The notes under the pieces were generated by a model that saw nothing but the letters and a program-made list of their open reading frames with translations, was not told the origin of the DNA and made no database searches. Shown in pieces: positions 24,087 through 33,184 of a stretch of DNA of 50,115 nucleotides; position 1 is the stretch's first letter, and each line of letters opens with the position of its first letter. The translations under genes and the position numbers were made by a program. Source of the stretch: Sphingobacterium sp. (GTDB lineage Bacteria; Bacteroidota; Bacteroidia; Sphingobacteriales; Sphingobacteriaceae); NCBI GenBank assembly GCA_031253985.1, contig JAIRVH010000159.1, forward strand, positions 1 to 50,115, in the 5' to 3' direction.

Positions 24087-25538
24087 TTAATTTACGGCTG
24101 ACTTATACGATTTGATATGCTCGCCAACATCCCATACGCGGGCTTCCGGAACCGATTCATGAATCAGGCTGCTGGCTATGGCCGAACGATAGCCCGAAGC
24201 GCAATGAACGACAATGGTCTTATCTAGGGGTAGCTCCGAAATATGCTGCTTTAATTCCGCCAGAGGAATGTTATGCGCTCCGCTGAACACAGGTCCCTCC
24301 TTGGCTTCCTCTGCTGTACGTACATCGACAATAAAATACTCCCTGGGCGAACGGTCAAAAGCAGCCTGATCAAAGTCTTCCGATTGCTGCGCAGCAAAGT
24401 CACCAAAGACCACAACAGCTTTAACAAACTGCTCATAGCCTATTTTAGCAATCTTTTCAAGTTGCAGCCTTCCCTGTTCTTTGGTATCGACCAACAGATA
24501 GAAACTGCCTTGGGGCTCGATAAGCGTACCTATCCAGGTTTCGGATTTACTTCGTTCGGGGATATTGATAGCCCCTGAAAAATGGGACCGCCTGAATGCT
24601 GTTGCCGAACGTGTATCGACTAGCGCTGCGGATGAAACAGATACCTCAGCAGCACCAATCAGTGGAATGGCCGCCAGTGAAGTCAATAACGGTGCCGCAC
24701 CTTTGCGATTCAATTCCACATTGTATGGAAAATAAGCTGGTATGACTGGCTGGTCATTCAGAATCTGTCGTACAAAAGCTTCTTCCGACTGCTGCTGAAA
24801 AGCAAAATTTTGTGTTCTTTCGGCTCCTATAGTACTTTGCTTAGCCCCTTTGAGAGCATTCCCGCAGAGAGAGCCCGCACCATGTGCGGGATACAATACC
24901 ACCTGATCTCCCAGTCTAACGTAAACATCCTGAACGGTATGGTAGAGTTGATGAGCCAATTTTTTACGCTGCGTAGCTTGCTCGCCCGAATATTCCCGCA
25001 GATCGGGTCTACCAACACCGCCGATCAATACCGCATCCCCCGAAAAGATAGCGGCATCACGGCCATCCGCTTTCAGCAGCAAAGAAATACTATCGGGAGA
25101 ATGTCCTGGCGTATTGATCGCATGCAATACCACCCGATCCGAAATCTTAAGGGTATTGCCATTGTCAAAAGTCTGATGTGGATAGGTCGCCCGCACCAGC
25201 TTGCTCACATAAATGGTGGCATTATGATCCCGATGGATTTCAAGATGGGAACTCACAAAATCGGCATGGGGGTGGGTCTCCACCACGGCTACAATTTTGG
25301 CGCCTTGCTCCTTTGCATAATTGTAATAAGGCCGCGGATCGCGTGCAGGATCTACAAGGACAATTTTCCGGTCAACCAATATGGCGTACGAAAAGTGAGC
25401 CAAGCCTTCATCTTCAAACTGTTTAATGCTGTAACCCGCCACATTTTTTGAGGTATTTCCAAAGCTGAATACGCTTTTTCCGGCCGAAGCAAGCGTTAAT
25501 AGGATAGCAGAGCGATGGATAAATAATCTTCTATTCAT
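24087..25538 (-). CDS. exported persulfide dioxygenase-rhodanese fusion (CstB-like)
   Basis: 483 aa from ATG 25538. The N-terminus MNRRLFIHRSAILLTLA has a twin-arginine-like RRLFI motif, so Tat export is plausible. Residues ~35-270 are a metallo-beta-lactamase fold of the persulfide dioxygenase type: 'ETHPHADFVSSH' (His89, His91, Asp93), 'NTPGHSPDSISLLL', 'SGDAVLIGGVGRPDL' and 'LYPAHGAG'. Two rhodanese domains follow: the first (~305-390) has no Cys at its active loop, the second has 'VVHCASGYRSA' with an active Cys. This domain order equals S. aureus CstB, which oxidises persulfides to thiosulfate; that one is cytoplasmic, this one is exported. Starting upstream at 25595 would overlap the previous gene and spoil the signal. 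Confidence 0.85.
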   Translation of the reverse strand: MNRRLFIHRSAILLTLASAGKSVFSFGNTSKNVAGYSIKQFEDEGLAHFSYAILVDRKIVLVDPARDPRPYYNYAKEQGAKIVAVVETHPHADFVSSHLEIHRDHNATIYVSKLVRATYPHQTFDNGNTLKISDRVVLHAINTPGHSPDSISLLLKADGRDAAIFSGDAVLIGGVGRPDLREYSGEQATQRKKLAHQLYHTVQDVYVRLGDQVVLYPAHGAGSLCGNALKGAKQSTIGAERTQNFAFQQQSEEAFVRQILNDQPVIPAYFPYNVELNRKGAAPLLTSLAAIPLIGAAEVSVSSAALVDTRSATAFRRSHFSGAINIPERSKSETWIGTLIEPQGSFYLLVDTKEQGRLQLEKIAKIGYEQFVKAVVVFGDFAAQQSEDFDQAAFDRSPREYFIVDVRTAEEAKEGPVFSGAHNIPLAELKQHISELPLDKTIVVHCASGYRSAIASSLIHESVPEARVWDVGEHIKSYKSAVN

Positions 25539-25561
25539 GATAACATGTATTTTTGAGACAA

Positions 25562-27046
25562 TTAATAGGTAAAGAGTGTATTTTTCATATACCATTCCTT
25601 ACCGGTGAGATAAGACTCCTTGACACGGTCAAGGGTAATTTCAAGGTTGTTACCACTGGCATCTAGCCCTTTTAGCTTGATCTGTTCGGCAGTTGGCCGT
25701 TCGTACGCCCATTTCAGGATATGCAAACTATCACCCTTCGCTTTCCCGTAAAGGGCTTTCAGGCCAACATCCATTTTTTCATCCAATTGCTTCCGCTGTT
25801 CCTTGCTGAATTTTTGATTTTTATCGATGAGATACAGCGTATGGTCTACCGAGTCTATTTCGTAGTACAGGTAGCTCTTTCCCCCGGCCCGGCCCGTAAA
25901 TTCATAGGTTTTGAGTACATCATTTAAAGCTGGAGTTCCATTCCCGAGATCAATAGCATTGGCTTTATTAACCTTATAAACCAAAGTCGAATAACGCTCG
26001 AAAAATGCCTCGTGCCAACGTACCGAATCCGCAGGTGAGTAGGACTGGGACTTTCCATTCAATAGAAAACTTGAAACCTCATAATGCCCGGCAGCATGTG
26101 CCAGGCCCGGCAGCACAGGCTCCTTAAGACGACCTTCATCATAAAATCGTTCATATCGATAATAGCCATATACAAATATGAAGAGCACAACGATCGTTGC
26201 TTTGGCCCCAAAGTACAGGGGCTTGTTCCACTTTTTCAAAAATCCCGGCACATAATAATAGGTATTGACAGGTTCACGCAGGATAAAGAGTTTCCAGATT
26301 GCAGGCAGATATTGCAACAGTAGAAATAAGGAAAGTAGCACAAAGTATGAACTATATACATGGACTGCACCATCGTAGGCAATGTTGGCATGGGCAATAT
26401 TAAAAAGAACTCCTGCGTTGATAATGGCGCCTACAACCACCGTCGGCCGAAAAAAGAGCAAGCTTCCGGCAGCAATCTCCAGAAAACCCAAAAATATCTC
26501 GTATTTATAAGATACCCCCACAATCTGCCAGTACAATTTAAAAGGTGCATATTCACCGAGATCGGTATTTAAATTGGCCAGTGATGGAAATGGCATTTGC
26601 ATAGGAAAGAATTTGATAAATCCAAATGCGATTAAACCCAGCGCAATACGGTAGCGTACTAGTACCCGTAACCAATAATATAACGCGTCATATTGTTTCA
26701 CCTTGCTGTTTCGTGCCAATATGGTCCAAATGGAAGCGCCCAGTACCGCGATCAGACCATTCAGCCACCAGGAGGTATAGGATGCAAATCCCCATTTACC
26801 GCTCTCGGTATCAATTTCTATCCAACCGGTACGTGACCCGCCCGCGATAGAAGCCATAAAATCATATAATGAATCGGGTTTAAAAACTTTTTCGTACCAT
26901 TCCCAGTCCAGGGGTACGATCATGAGGATAAAGAAAATAAAGGTAAATCTAAATCCCACTTTCTCCCAGTACTTCCAAGCCTGGTCTTCTTTTGATGTGC
27001 GCACCTCCTTGCTGTACGCACGCTCCAGCTGTTGTATCGTTGCCAT
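25562..27046 (-). CDS. DoxX-like multi-helix membrane protein with C-terminal domain
   Basis: 494 aa. Several membrane helices (about residues 30-50, 92-112, 130-150, 170-190, 195-215, 225-245, 280-300) include a DoxX-like core: 'YWLRVLVRYRIALGLIAFGFIKFFPMQMPFP', then helices with 'FLGFLEIAAGSLLFF'. The last ~190 residues (from ~305) are soluble and beta-rich, probably periplasmic. DoxX relatives include DoxD, the quinone-reducing subunit of archaeal thiosulfate:quinone oxidoreductase. It is a paralogue of the next gene upstream (27071-28420) and lies 23 nt from the persulfide dioxygenase gene. A redox role with quinone is inference. Confidence 0.7.
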   Translation of the reverse strand: MATIQQLERAYSKEVRTSKEDQAWKYWEKVGFRFTFIFFILMIVPLDWEWYEKVFKPDSLYDFMASIAGGSRTGWIEIDTESGKWGFASYTSWWLNGLIAVLGASIWTILARNSKVKQYDALYYWLRVLVRYRIALGLIAFGFIKFFPMQMPFPSLANLNTDLGEYAPFKLYWQIVGVSYKYEIFLGFLEIAAGSLLFFRPTVVVGAIINAGVLFNIAHANIAYDGAVHVYSSYFVLLSLFLLLQYLPAIWKLFILREPVNTYYYVPGFLKKWNKPLYFGAKATIVVLFIFVYGYYRYERFYDEGRLKEPVLPGLAHAAGHYEVSSFLLNGKSQSYSPADSVRWHEAFFERYSTLVYKVNKANAIDLGNGTPALNDVLKTYEFTGRAGGKSYLYYEIDSVDHTLYLIDKNQKFSKEQRKQLDEKMDVGLKALYGKAKGDSLHILKWAYERPTAEQIKLKGLDASGNNLEITLDRVKESYLTGKEWYMKNTLFTY

Positions 27047-27070
27047 AAGTTTTCGCTAAATTTTGAATGG

Positions 27071-28420
27071 TTAATAAATACGGATCGGTTTTCTGCGCCC
27101 CTCATGTAGCAGATATTTCTTGTTTACTTTTTCGAGCCGCACATGGATGGAGTCGCCCAGCTGGTTGACTCCATCAAGCAGCAAGGTCTTTTTATCCGGC
27201 CGTCGAAGAACAAATGAAAATGTATGGTCCCGACTGACCTTCCCGCTGAGTTTAATTACCGTCTGTTCCTTTTCAGCACCTTTTTTTTGGCTGTACCCGA
27301 AAAATTCACGACCGCCGTTGCCTAGGTATTCATAGTTGCGCTCCCTGTTGAAGGCAATACGTGGTCTGAGGCTGTCGACCTTGACAGGACGATTTCCACG
27401 GATACTGATGGTGTTCCATTTTTCAAAAACCACATCCTTCCAGCGTAGGCTGTCTGTAATCGAATAAGCTAGGGTATCTCCTTTCCATACAAAATCTTTC
27501 ACGTTGTATACTCCAGCGGCGTCTTCGAGCCCTTTCTCTTCTGGAAATGGATAATTGGAATTCTTCCAGCTCAAATAAGCTTGCACACTAAATACCGCGA
27601 TCAACAACAAGAACAGCACTTGCAGATAGGGACGCACAGCAGCGATCCTGGGACCATATACCGGCCAGAATCCGTCAGGGATCGTTGCTGTTTTTCTGAT
27701 CAACAGCCTGTAAAAACGGGGCCAGTCGTAGGAAAAAATGATAATTGCCAACAACAATAGAAAAGAGCTATACACTTGCTCGCCGATCTCGTATACATAG
27801 TTGACGATGACCACATTGAGCAGCACCGCAATCAGAAGACCCGAACCAATTACTGCAGTACGACGGTTCAGCAAAAATAGACCGCCCAGGATCTCAAGCG
27901 CACCAATAACCGGCAGATAACCAGCTGTAGCAATACCATTGGTGAGGTAATAAAGCTTCCAGAGCAGCAGGTCACCGTATTCCGTATGCAGTTCGCTGAT
28001 GGTTGGTTCGGGCAATTGTATCGGAATAATTTTGACCAGACCGGTAAAGATAATCGCCAGTGCGAGGCGATAGCGCAGTAGCACACGGAGCCAGTAAAAG
28101 ACAGTTTCATCATCGGCGCGGAAAGTCTGCCTAATTTTGCGCCCAAAAATCAGAAAAAGCAGCAGGGCCAGTCCAAGCGCAATAGCCCAATTGTAGTAAC
28201 CGCGCACATCTGTACCCACGAATGGACTTTCAGGAATAAAAGAGCTGCGATAGGTTGCCAGTGCAAACCAGTTTTCCAACGACAGTAAATTTGCAAACGA
28301 AGTATCTTTGAAAAGATTGGGGTCATAAGGGATACTAAGCACCAGAAAAAAGATCAGACCGATATACAGTATATTCGAGCGGTGACGCTGAAAAAAATGA
28401 GATTCTGTTAGTGTTGTCAT
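27071..28420 (-). CDS. DoxX-like multi-helix membrane protein, paralogue
   Basis: 449 aa. Same build as its downstream neighbour: an N-terminal helix, an RxxFRADDETVFYWLRVLLRYRLALAI segment, 'TGLVKIIPIQLPEPTISELHTEYGDL' matching the neighbour's 'FIKFFPMQMPFPSLANLNTDLGEY', 'IGALEILGGLFLLNRRTAVIGS', and a soluble C-terminal domain from ~300. The two genes are separated by only 24 nt and may form a heterodimer. Neither has a haem or CxxC motif. Follows susD by 42 nt. Confidence 0.7.
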   Translation of the reverse strand: MTTLTESHFFQRHRSNILYIGLIFFLVLSIPYDPNLFKDTSFANLLSLENWFALATYRSSFIPESPFVGTDVRGYYNWAIALGLALLLFLIFGRKIRQTFRADDETVFYWLRVLLRYRLALAIIFTGLVKIIPIQLPEPTISELHTEYGDLLLWKLYYLTNGIATAGYLPVIGALEILGGLFLLNRRTAVIGSGLLIAVLLNVVIVNYVYEIGEQVYSSFLLLLAIIIFSYDWPRFYRLLIRKTATIPDGFWPVYGPRIAAVRPYLQVLFLLLIAVFSVQAYLSWKNSNYPFPEEKGLEDAAGVYNVKDFVWKGDTLAYSITDSLRWKDVVFEKWNTISIRGNRPVKVDSLRPRIAFNRERNYEYLGNGGREFFGYSQKKGAEKEQTVIKLSGKVSRDHTFSFVLRRPDKKTLLLDGVNQLGDSIHVRLEKVNKKYLLHEGRRKPIRIY

Positions 28421-28462
28421 TTCAATACATTTTAATAGAAAAAAAACATGGAATTGATCCTA

Positions 28463-29830
28463 TTAATCCAAACCCGGATTTTGCTGCAGGTCCGGATCGA
28501 TGGAAACCTGCGAATAAGGGATCGGAAGCAATAATCTGTTGACAGAAGAAATACTGAGCACCTGCTGCGCACGGCCTGTTCGCAAAAGATCATACCAGCG
28601 ATGGTTTTCCAGGGCAAATTCTACCCGATTCTCCTGCTCGATTGCCTGCAGCAGATCGGTTGCTCCAAGCCCTTGTGCAGGTTTAACTCCAGCACGGACA
28701 CGTATGGCATTTAAATCGGCTAAGCTCGCGATCAGATCTCCGGAACCATTCCGCTGTGCAAGCGCTTCGGCACGGATTAGATACAGCTCAGCTGTCCGGA
28801 TCAGAAAGACAGGGTCGGTTCGGTCGGTCCGATAATAGAGGTTTCCGATCAAGATATTAGGATCTGTTGATGAGGATGTTTTAGATACCAGTGCTGACCG
28901 GTCCCCACCGACAGCCGGATCTATCAGCAGATCATAAATATCCTGCGAAGGCCTGATCCAGGCTGTCCCTCCATTGCTACCCGACAGCCACTGACTAGCC
29001 TGACCGCTGGTATTATTGATATCGTAAACCAGTTCGAACACCGATTCTTTTGTGTTAGAGGTATTGTTGGCATAAAACGAACGGTACGGAGTCACGAGAC
29101 TGTAATTGCTGTTATCGTCGAGAATATACGATGCGTATTTGATGGCTTCCGACCAGTTCTTTTGATAGAGATAAAACCTAGCCAGCAAAGCCCGGGCTGT
29201 TTTCTTGGTCGCCCGGATACGGTTTGTCTCATTGGGTAGCAGCTGCTCTGCTTTTTGCAGATCCTGCAGCACCTGTGCATAAGTATCGGCCAATGAGCTC
29301 CTTTTTACCTGCGGCAGGCTGCTGGCTGAAACCGTCGGCTGCAGAACGATCTGTACACCGCCCCAGGTCCTGGCAAGATCAAAATAAGCAAGCGCACGGA
29401 CAAAATAGGCCTCCCCGACCAGCTGGTTCCGGTAAGCTTCTGTAAATGTGGTCGTCAGCGCCAGATTGGGCACTTTTGTAATGACATGATTGGTGCGGTT
29501 AATGGTGGCATAGATCTGATTCCAGGCAGTAGCCAGCACGGCCAGATCGGATTTGACCGTATGATTGGTCAAGGTCTGATGAACAGTCTGACTACCCCGG
29601 TACACAATATTGTCTGCCGAAAAGAATCCCAGCAACTGAAAGCTATAGCCGTAGTAATCGTTGGATCGAAGAGCAGAATAGATGCCACGGACAGCAGTTG
29701 CTGCCGAACTCGCATCGACGATGGTCACCTCATCAGAGACTGAATTTTTAGGCTCCACCTCCAAAAAAGAGCTGCAGCTACTCAGCTGAAAGACAAGAAG
29801 AGGACAAAGGAAATATAACAATTTTTTCAT
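28463..29830 (-). CDS. SusD/RagB-family lipoprotein (sulfur operon)
   Basis: 455 aa. Lipobox QLSSC (Cys19). SusD blocks: 'AATAVRGIYSAL' near 45, 'YFVRALAYFDLARTWGGVQIV' near 145, 'LIRTAELYLIRAEALAQ', 'IRVRAGV', 'ENRVEFALENHRWYDLLRTG' and the terminus 'NPGLD'. Shorter than the SusD proteins of the two flanking PULs (497 and 634 aa), which fits a small ligand. It begins 24 nt after susC. Confidence 0.93.
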   Translation of the reverse strand: MKKLLYFLCPLLVFQLSSCSSFLEVEPKNSVSDEVTIVDASSAATAVRGIYSALRSNDYYGYSFQLLGFFSADNIVYRGSQTVHQTLTNHTVKSDLAVLATAWNQIYATINRTNHVITKVPNLALTTTFTEAYRNQLVGEAYFVRALAYFDLARTWGGVQIVLQPTVSASSLPQVKRSSLADTYAQVLQDLQKAEQLLPNETNRIRATKKTARALLARFYLYQKNWSEAIKYASYILDDNSNYSLVTPYRSFYANNTSNTKESVFELVYDINNTSGQASQWLSGSNGGTAWIRPSQDIYDLLIDPAVGGDRSALVSKTSSSTDPNILIGNLYYRTDRTDPVFLIRTAELYLIRAEALAQRNGSGDLIASLADLNAIRVRAGVKPAQGLGATDLLQAIEQENRVEFALENHRWYDLLRTGRAQQVLSISSVNRLLLPIPYSQVSIDPDLQQNPGLD

Positions 29831-29854
29831 GAGCTTTAGATATGAGGATTAAGT

Positions 29855-32800
29855 TTATAGGGTGACGTTTAAACCAAGCTGAAAGGTACGGGGCTGTGGC
29901 GGCGTTCCAAAAGAGCCTATCCCCTGTGCATTTGGATTGCTGGTTACATTCGATTCAGGATCGCCTGTGTATTTGCTCCAGACAAAGAGGTTTGATCCTA
30001 CAAAATAAACACGTGCTGCAGTCAGCCTGGCCCGCTCTACGAGTTCTTTTGGCAATTTATAGCCAAAAGACAGTTGTCTCAATTTTAAGAAAGAGGCATC
30101 TTCGAGATAACGGCTATTGGCATCAATCGTATAGTTGAGCCCTTCCGAGGTCAAGCGCGGTACGTCTGTATTATCTCCAGGCTGCTGCCATCTGTTCAGT
30201 ACATTTTGGAAGACACCCCCACTACTTGGGTTACGTTCCCTGAAATAGCGATTGAGGTTAACCGCATAGTTGCCATATTGAAAACTGAAGTCGACGCCGA
30301 GGTCAAAGTTTTTATAAGTAAAAGTATTGCCTATGCCACCGTAAAATTTGGGATAAGCATTACGAAAAACCTTGCGTGCCGAGGTTGGCAGCGAACCGTC
30401 GTTGAGCTGCCCATCAAACACCGCTTTTCCAGTCTGTGGATCGACATACAGCTGCTCATAAAGCCAAAAGGAATTGAGGGAATAACCTTCTTTCAGAATC
30501 ACCCAATCACGCGTATACTGGGTAATTTGGGTCGGTAATTTCTCGATTTTATTTTTATTGCCCGATATATTGAAGCTCGTGTTCCAGGCAAAATCTTTTG
30601 TTTTCACATTGAGCGAATTGATCAACAGCTCATAGCCCTTGTTGCTGATCTCGCCCACGTTTGCCCAGTATTTGGAAAACCCCGAACTCCCAACGATAGG
30701 CCGTTCGAGCAACAGATCGGATGTATATTTATGATAAAGATCTACGGTCACAGACAGCCGATTTTTGAACAGCGCCAAATCTAATCCAAGATCTGCCTGG
30801 GCTGTCTTTTCCCAGCGCAGATCCGCATTCCCCAGCTGAAAAGGCCCCGTACTTGGCAGAACTTTGCCATAGCTGTCTGCATACTTTTCATTACCCGACC
30901 ATAATCCTCTGGCAGCAAAGTTGCTGATGCCCGCCTGATTACCGGTCAATCCATAAGAAGCCCTTATTTTGAGGTCGCTCAACCAGCTCTGATCTGCCAG
31001 GAATGCTTCCTGACTAATCCGCCAACCTGCCGAGAACGCAGGGAAATAACCCCATCGGTTGTTGGCTCCAAACTTGGACGATCCATCCGCACGTAATGTC
31101 GCCTCCGCAAAATAACGTTCTGCATAACTATAACCTACCCGCCCAAAGAAGGAAGCGATGGTATATTTGGTCCAGTTGTCGGATGCAAGGATATTGGCAG
31201 CAGAAGAAATCTGCTTGAAGGAATCGTTGGCAAAGCCATTCCCTTCCAGGTATTTGTAATCGAGCACATTACTCTGGAAGGTATTGCCCAAAATTGCGTT
31301 GAGGCCATGCTTTCCAAACGTATTTTGATACGACAGGGTCTGCTCATTGATCCAGGTTCCGTTTCTTGATATGCCCGAGGTCGCCTGATTGTTATTGGCA
31401 ATACCAATACTGGTTTTGCTGTTCCAATATTGCGATTCGTCGTATACATTGTAGTCGGCACTGAAACTCGATTTAAATTTCAGTCCTTTCACAATATCGA
31501 CTTCCGCAAAAGCGCTTCCTACATAGCGCAGGCTGGTGGTATTTACATCATAGTTGTCTATAAGCGTATAGGTATTGTCCGTGCCATTGAGCGATCCGTC
31601 GGTATTGAAAATTGGCACATTGGTCGCCGAGGAAACCGCAGAGTTGAAAAGACTGACCTGTGGACCGTCACCGGTACGGGCCTGATTGCGGTAGGTTCTC
31701 GAAAAATTGTTTGTCAGGCCAATTTTAACGCGGCTATTAATCTGATGGTCAAAATTAAACTTGACATTGGTCCGAGAAAAATCGATCACCTTGATAAAGG
31801 CCTCCTGCCCTGTATAACCAGCACCGATATAAAACCTGGATTTTTCGCCGCCACCCTGGATACCGATATTGTAATCCTGCAGCTTACCGTGGCGCAGCAG
31901 AAATCCCAAACGGTCATAGGTAGGCTGATCTTCGGGGTTTCCCTTGCCACCTTCCGAAACCGGACGGTAAGGCCGATTGGCAAAAGTCTGTTTTAGGGCC
32001 GGGTTGTCCAGCCCCGAGTTTATCCACCACTCATTGGCCAGAGTTGCCGTTTCGGGACCTGTTGCCAGTTTGGGCAACAAGGATTTATTTGCTTCGGCCC
32101 ATCCCGCCTGCAGGTTGAGGTCAATTTTGGTACGGCTGCCATAGCTACCTTTTTTCGTTGTGATAATGATCACACCATTGGCACCACGGGAACCATAGAT
32201 CGCCGTAGCCGATGCGTCTTTTAGCACTTCGATCGATTCGATATCAGCCGGGTTGATATCCGTGAGCGGTGAACTCGTCCTTCCGCCGAGGCCTATATTT
32301 TGAAGTGAAGTATTGTTTAAGAATACACCATCAACGATATACAGCGGATCACTGCTGGAGTTGATGGAGGTCGTCCCACGCACACGCAAAAAGATACTCT
32401 CGCCGGGGACCCCGGAGTTTGTGGAAACCTGCACCCCAGCAAGTTTACCCTGTAGCTGCGCATCGAAACTTGCTACCGGGATCTTATTAACTTCAGAGGC
32501 TTCGATCTTGCCGACCGCGCCGGTTAAGTTTCTCTTTTTCTGTGTTCCGTAGCCGACGACTACCACCTCATCCAGATCGGAGACGCTGGGCTGCAGCAGA
32601 ATCTGAATCTGGGCCTGCCGTGCCGTAATCTTCCGGCCCTTATAACCCAAAAATGAAGTTGAAAAAGTCAGGGGAAGCCGCTGCCCCGTAACGAATTGAA
32701 ATCTTCCCGACGCATCAGTTTTTACATGGTGGGTAACACCTTCGAGCTGTATTGTAACGCCTTCAATAGGCTGATTGGTGATAGAATCCAATACAATACC

Positions 32801-32908
32801 TTTTAAGGTCGCGTTGATAATCGGCTCAGATTGCTGCGAAAATACAGGCAATAGCAAACCATGTGACAAAAAAATTGTCACGGCGTACTTCCATACGCTA
32901 TTTTTCAT
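29855..32908 (-). CDS. SusC/RagA-type TonB-dependent transporter without STN domain
   Basis: 1017 aa. The signal peptide ends near PVFSQQ, directly followed by the carboxypeptidase-regulatory-like domain ('LKGIVLDSITNQPIEGVTIQLEG'), the signature 'EVVVVGYGTQKKRNLTGAVGKI', the plug ('PLYIVDGVFLNN', 'VLKDASATAIYGSRGANGVIIITTKKG') and a barrel ending 'PRTFQLGLNVTL'. Unlike the other two SusC proteins here it has no STN domain and no ECF-sigma/FecR partner, so it must be controlled another way; the long leader with a Cys-rich mini-ORF is a candidate. First structural gene of an operon that ends at 21643. Confidence 0.95.
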   Translation of the reverse strand: MKNSVWKYAVTIFLSHGLLLPVFSQQSEPIINATLKGIVLDSITNQPIEGVTIQLEGVTHHVKTDASGRFQFVTGQRLPLTFSTSFLGYKGRKITARQAQIQILLQPSVSDLDEVVVVGYGTQKKRNLTGAVGKIEASEVNKIPVASFDAQLQGKLAGVQVSTNSGVPGESIFLRVRGTTSINSSSDPLYIVDGVFLNNTSLQNIGLGGRTSSPLTDINPADIESIEVLKDASATAIYGSRGANGVIIITTKKGSYGSRTKIDLNLQAGWAEANKSLLPKLATGPETATLANEWWINSGLDNPALKQTFANRPYRPVSEGGKGNPEDQPTYDRLGFLLRHGKLQDYNIGIQGGGEKSRFYIGAGYTGQEAFIKVIDFSRTNVKFNFDHQINSRVKIGLTNNFSRTYRNQARTGDGPQVSLFNSAVSSATNVPIFNTDGSLNGTDNTYTLIDNYDVNTTSLRYVGSAFAEVDIVKGLKFKSSFSADYNVYDESQYWNSKTSIGIANNNQATSGISRNGTWINEQTLSYQNTFGKHGLNAILGNTFQSNVLDYKYLEGNGFANDSFKQISSAANILASDNWTKYTIASFFGRVGYSYAERYFAEATLRADGSSKFGANNRWGYFPAFSAGWRISQEAFLADQSWLSDLKIRASYGLTGNQAGISNFAARGLWSGNEKYADSYGKVLPSTGPFQLGNADLRWEKTAQADLGLDLALFKNRLSVTVDLYHKYTSDLLLERPIVGSSGFSKYWANVGEISNKGYELLINSLNVKTKDFAWNTSFNISGNKNKIEKLPTQITQYTRDWVILKEGYSLNSFWLYEQLYVDPQTGKAVFDGQLNDGSLPTSARKVFRNAYPKFYGGIGNTFTYKNFDLGVDFSFQYGNYAVNLNRYFRERNPSSGGVFQNVLNRWQQPGDNTDVPRLTSEGLNYTIDANSRYLEDASFLKLRQLSFGYKLPKELVERARLTAARVYFVGSNLFVWSKYTGDPESNVTSNPNAQGIGSFGTPPQPRTFQLGLNVTL

Positions 32909-32998
32909 AGGTAAAATTTTAACAGTGAATAATTACAAGTGCCAACGCCAATTGATTACTTGTCAGAAAAGCTACATGTTAAGGAAAAATATTTCTCC

Positions 32999-33022
32999 TT
33001 ATCCGCAGCTACACATTCGCAT
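32999..33022 (-). CDS. putative Cys-rich leader peptide (7 residues)
   Basis: On the - strand: ATG CGA ATG TGT AGC TGC GGA TAA, i.e. Met-Arg-Met-Cys-Ser-Cys-Gly. It ends 90 nt before the susC start, downstream of a good promoter match, in otherwise gene-free DNA. Two Cys, two Met and one Ser in seven residues fit a leader peptide whose translation reports cysteine supply. The next ~20 nt (32980-32999) form the near-perfect palindrome AAGGAGAAAT/ATTTTTCCTT. Seven codons can arise by chance; the sulfur context is what makes it credible. Confidence 0.45.
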   Translation of the reverse strand: MRMCSCG

Positions 33023-33184
33023 GTTTAAATCAGAGAAATAGGATTTGTAGGCGAGCTGACTTGCTCTGGGATTAGAAAAAATAAGATAAAGTTTGCAGTT
33101 CATAAATAACAAATTAAGTTAAACATTATGATGATTACTCATGGAAGAGGCAGCTATTTCAAGCTTGTCTTCTAGGTTGATAAA

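Noticed and set aside
24810..25451. 213-codon + strand frame antisense to the persulfide dioxygenase gene
   Set aside because: Covers all metal-binding motifs of the true gene on the other strand; shadow frame.
31430..31996. 188-codon + strand frame antisense to the STN-less susC
   Set aside because: Overlaps the conserved SusC barrel and plug; shadow frame.
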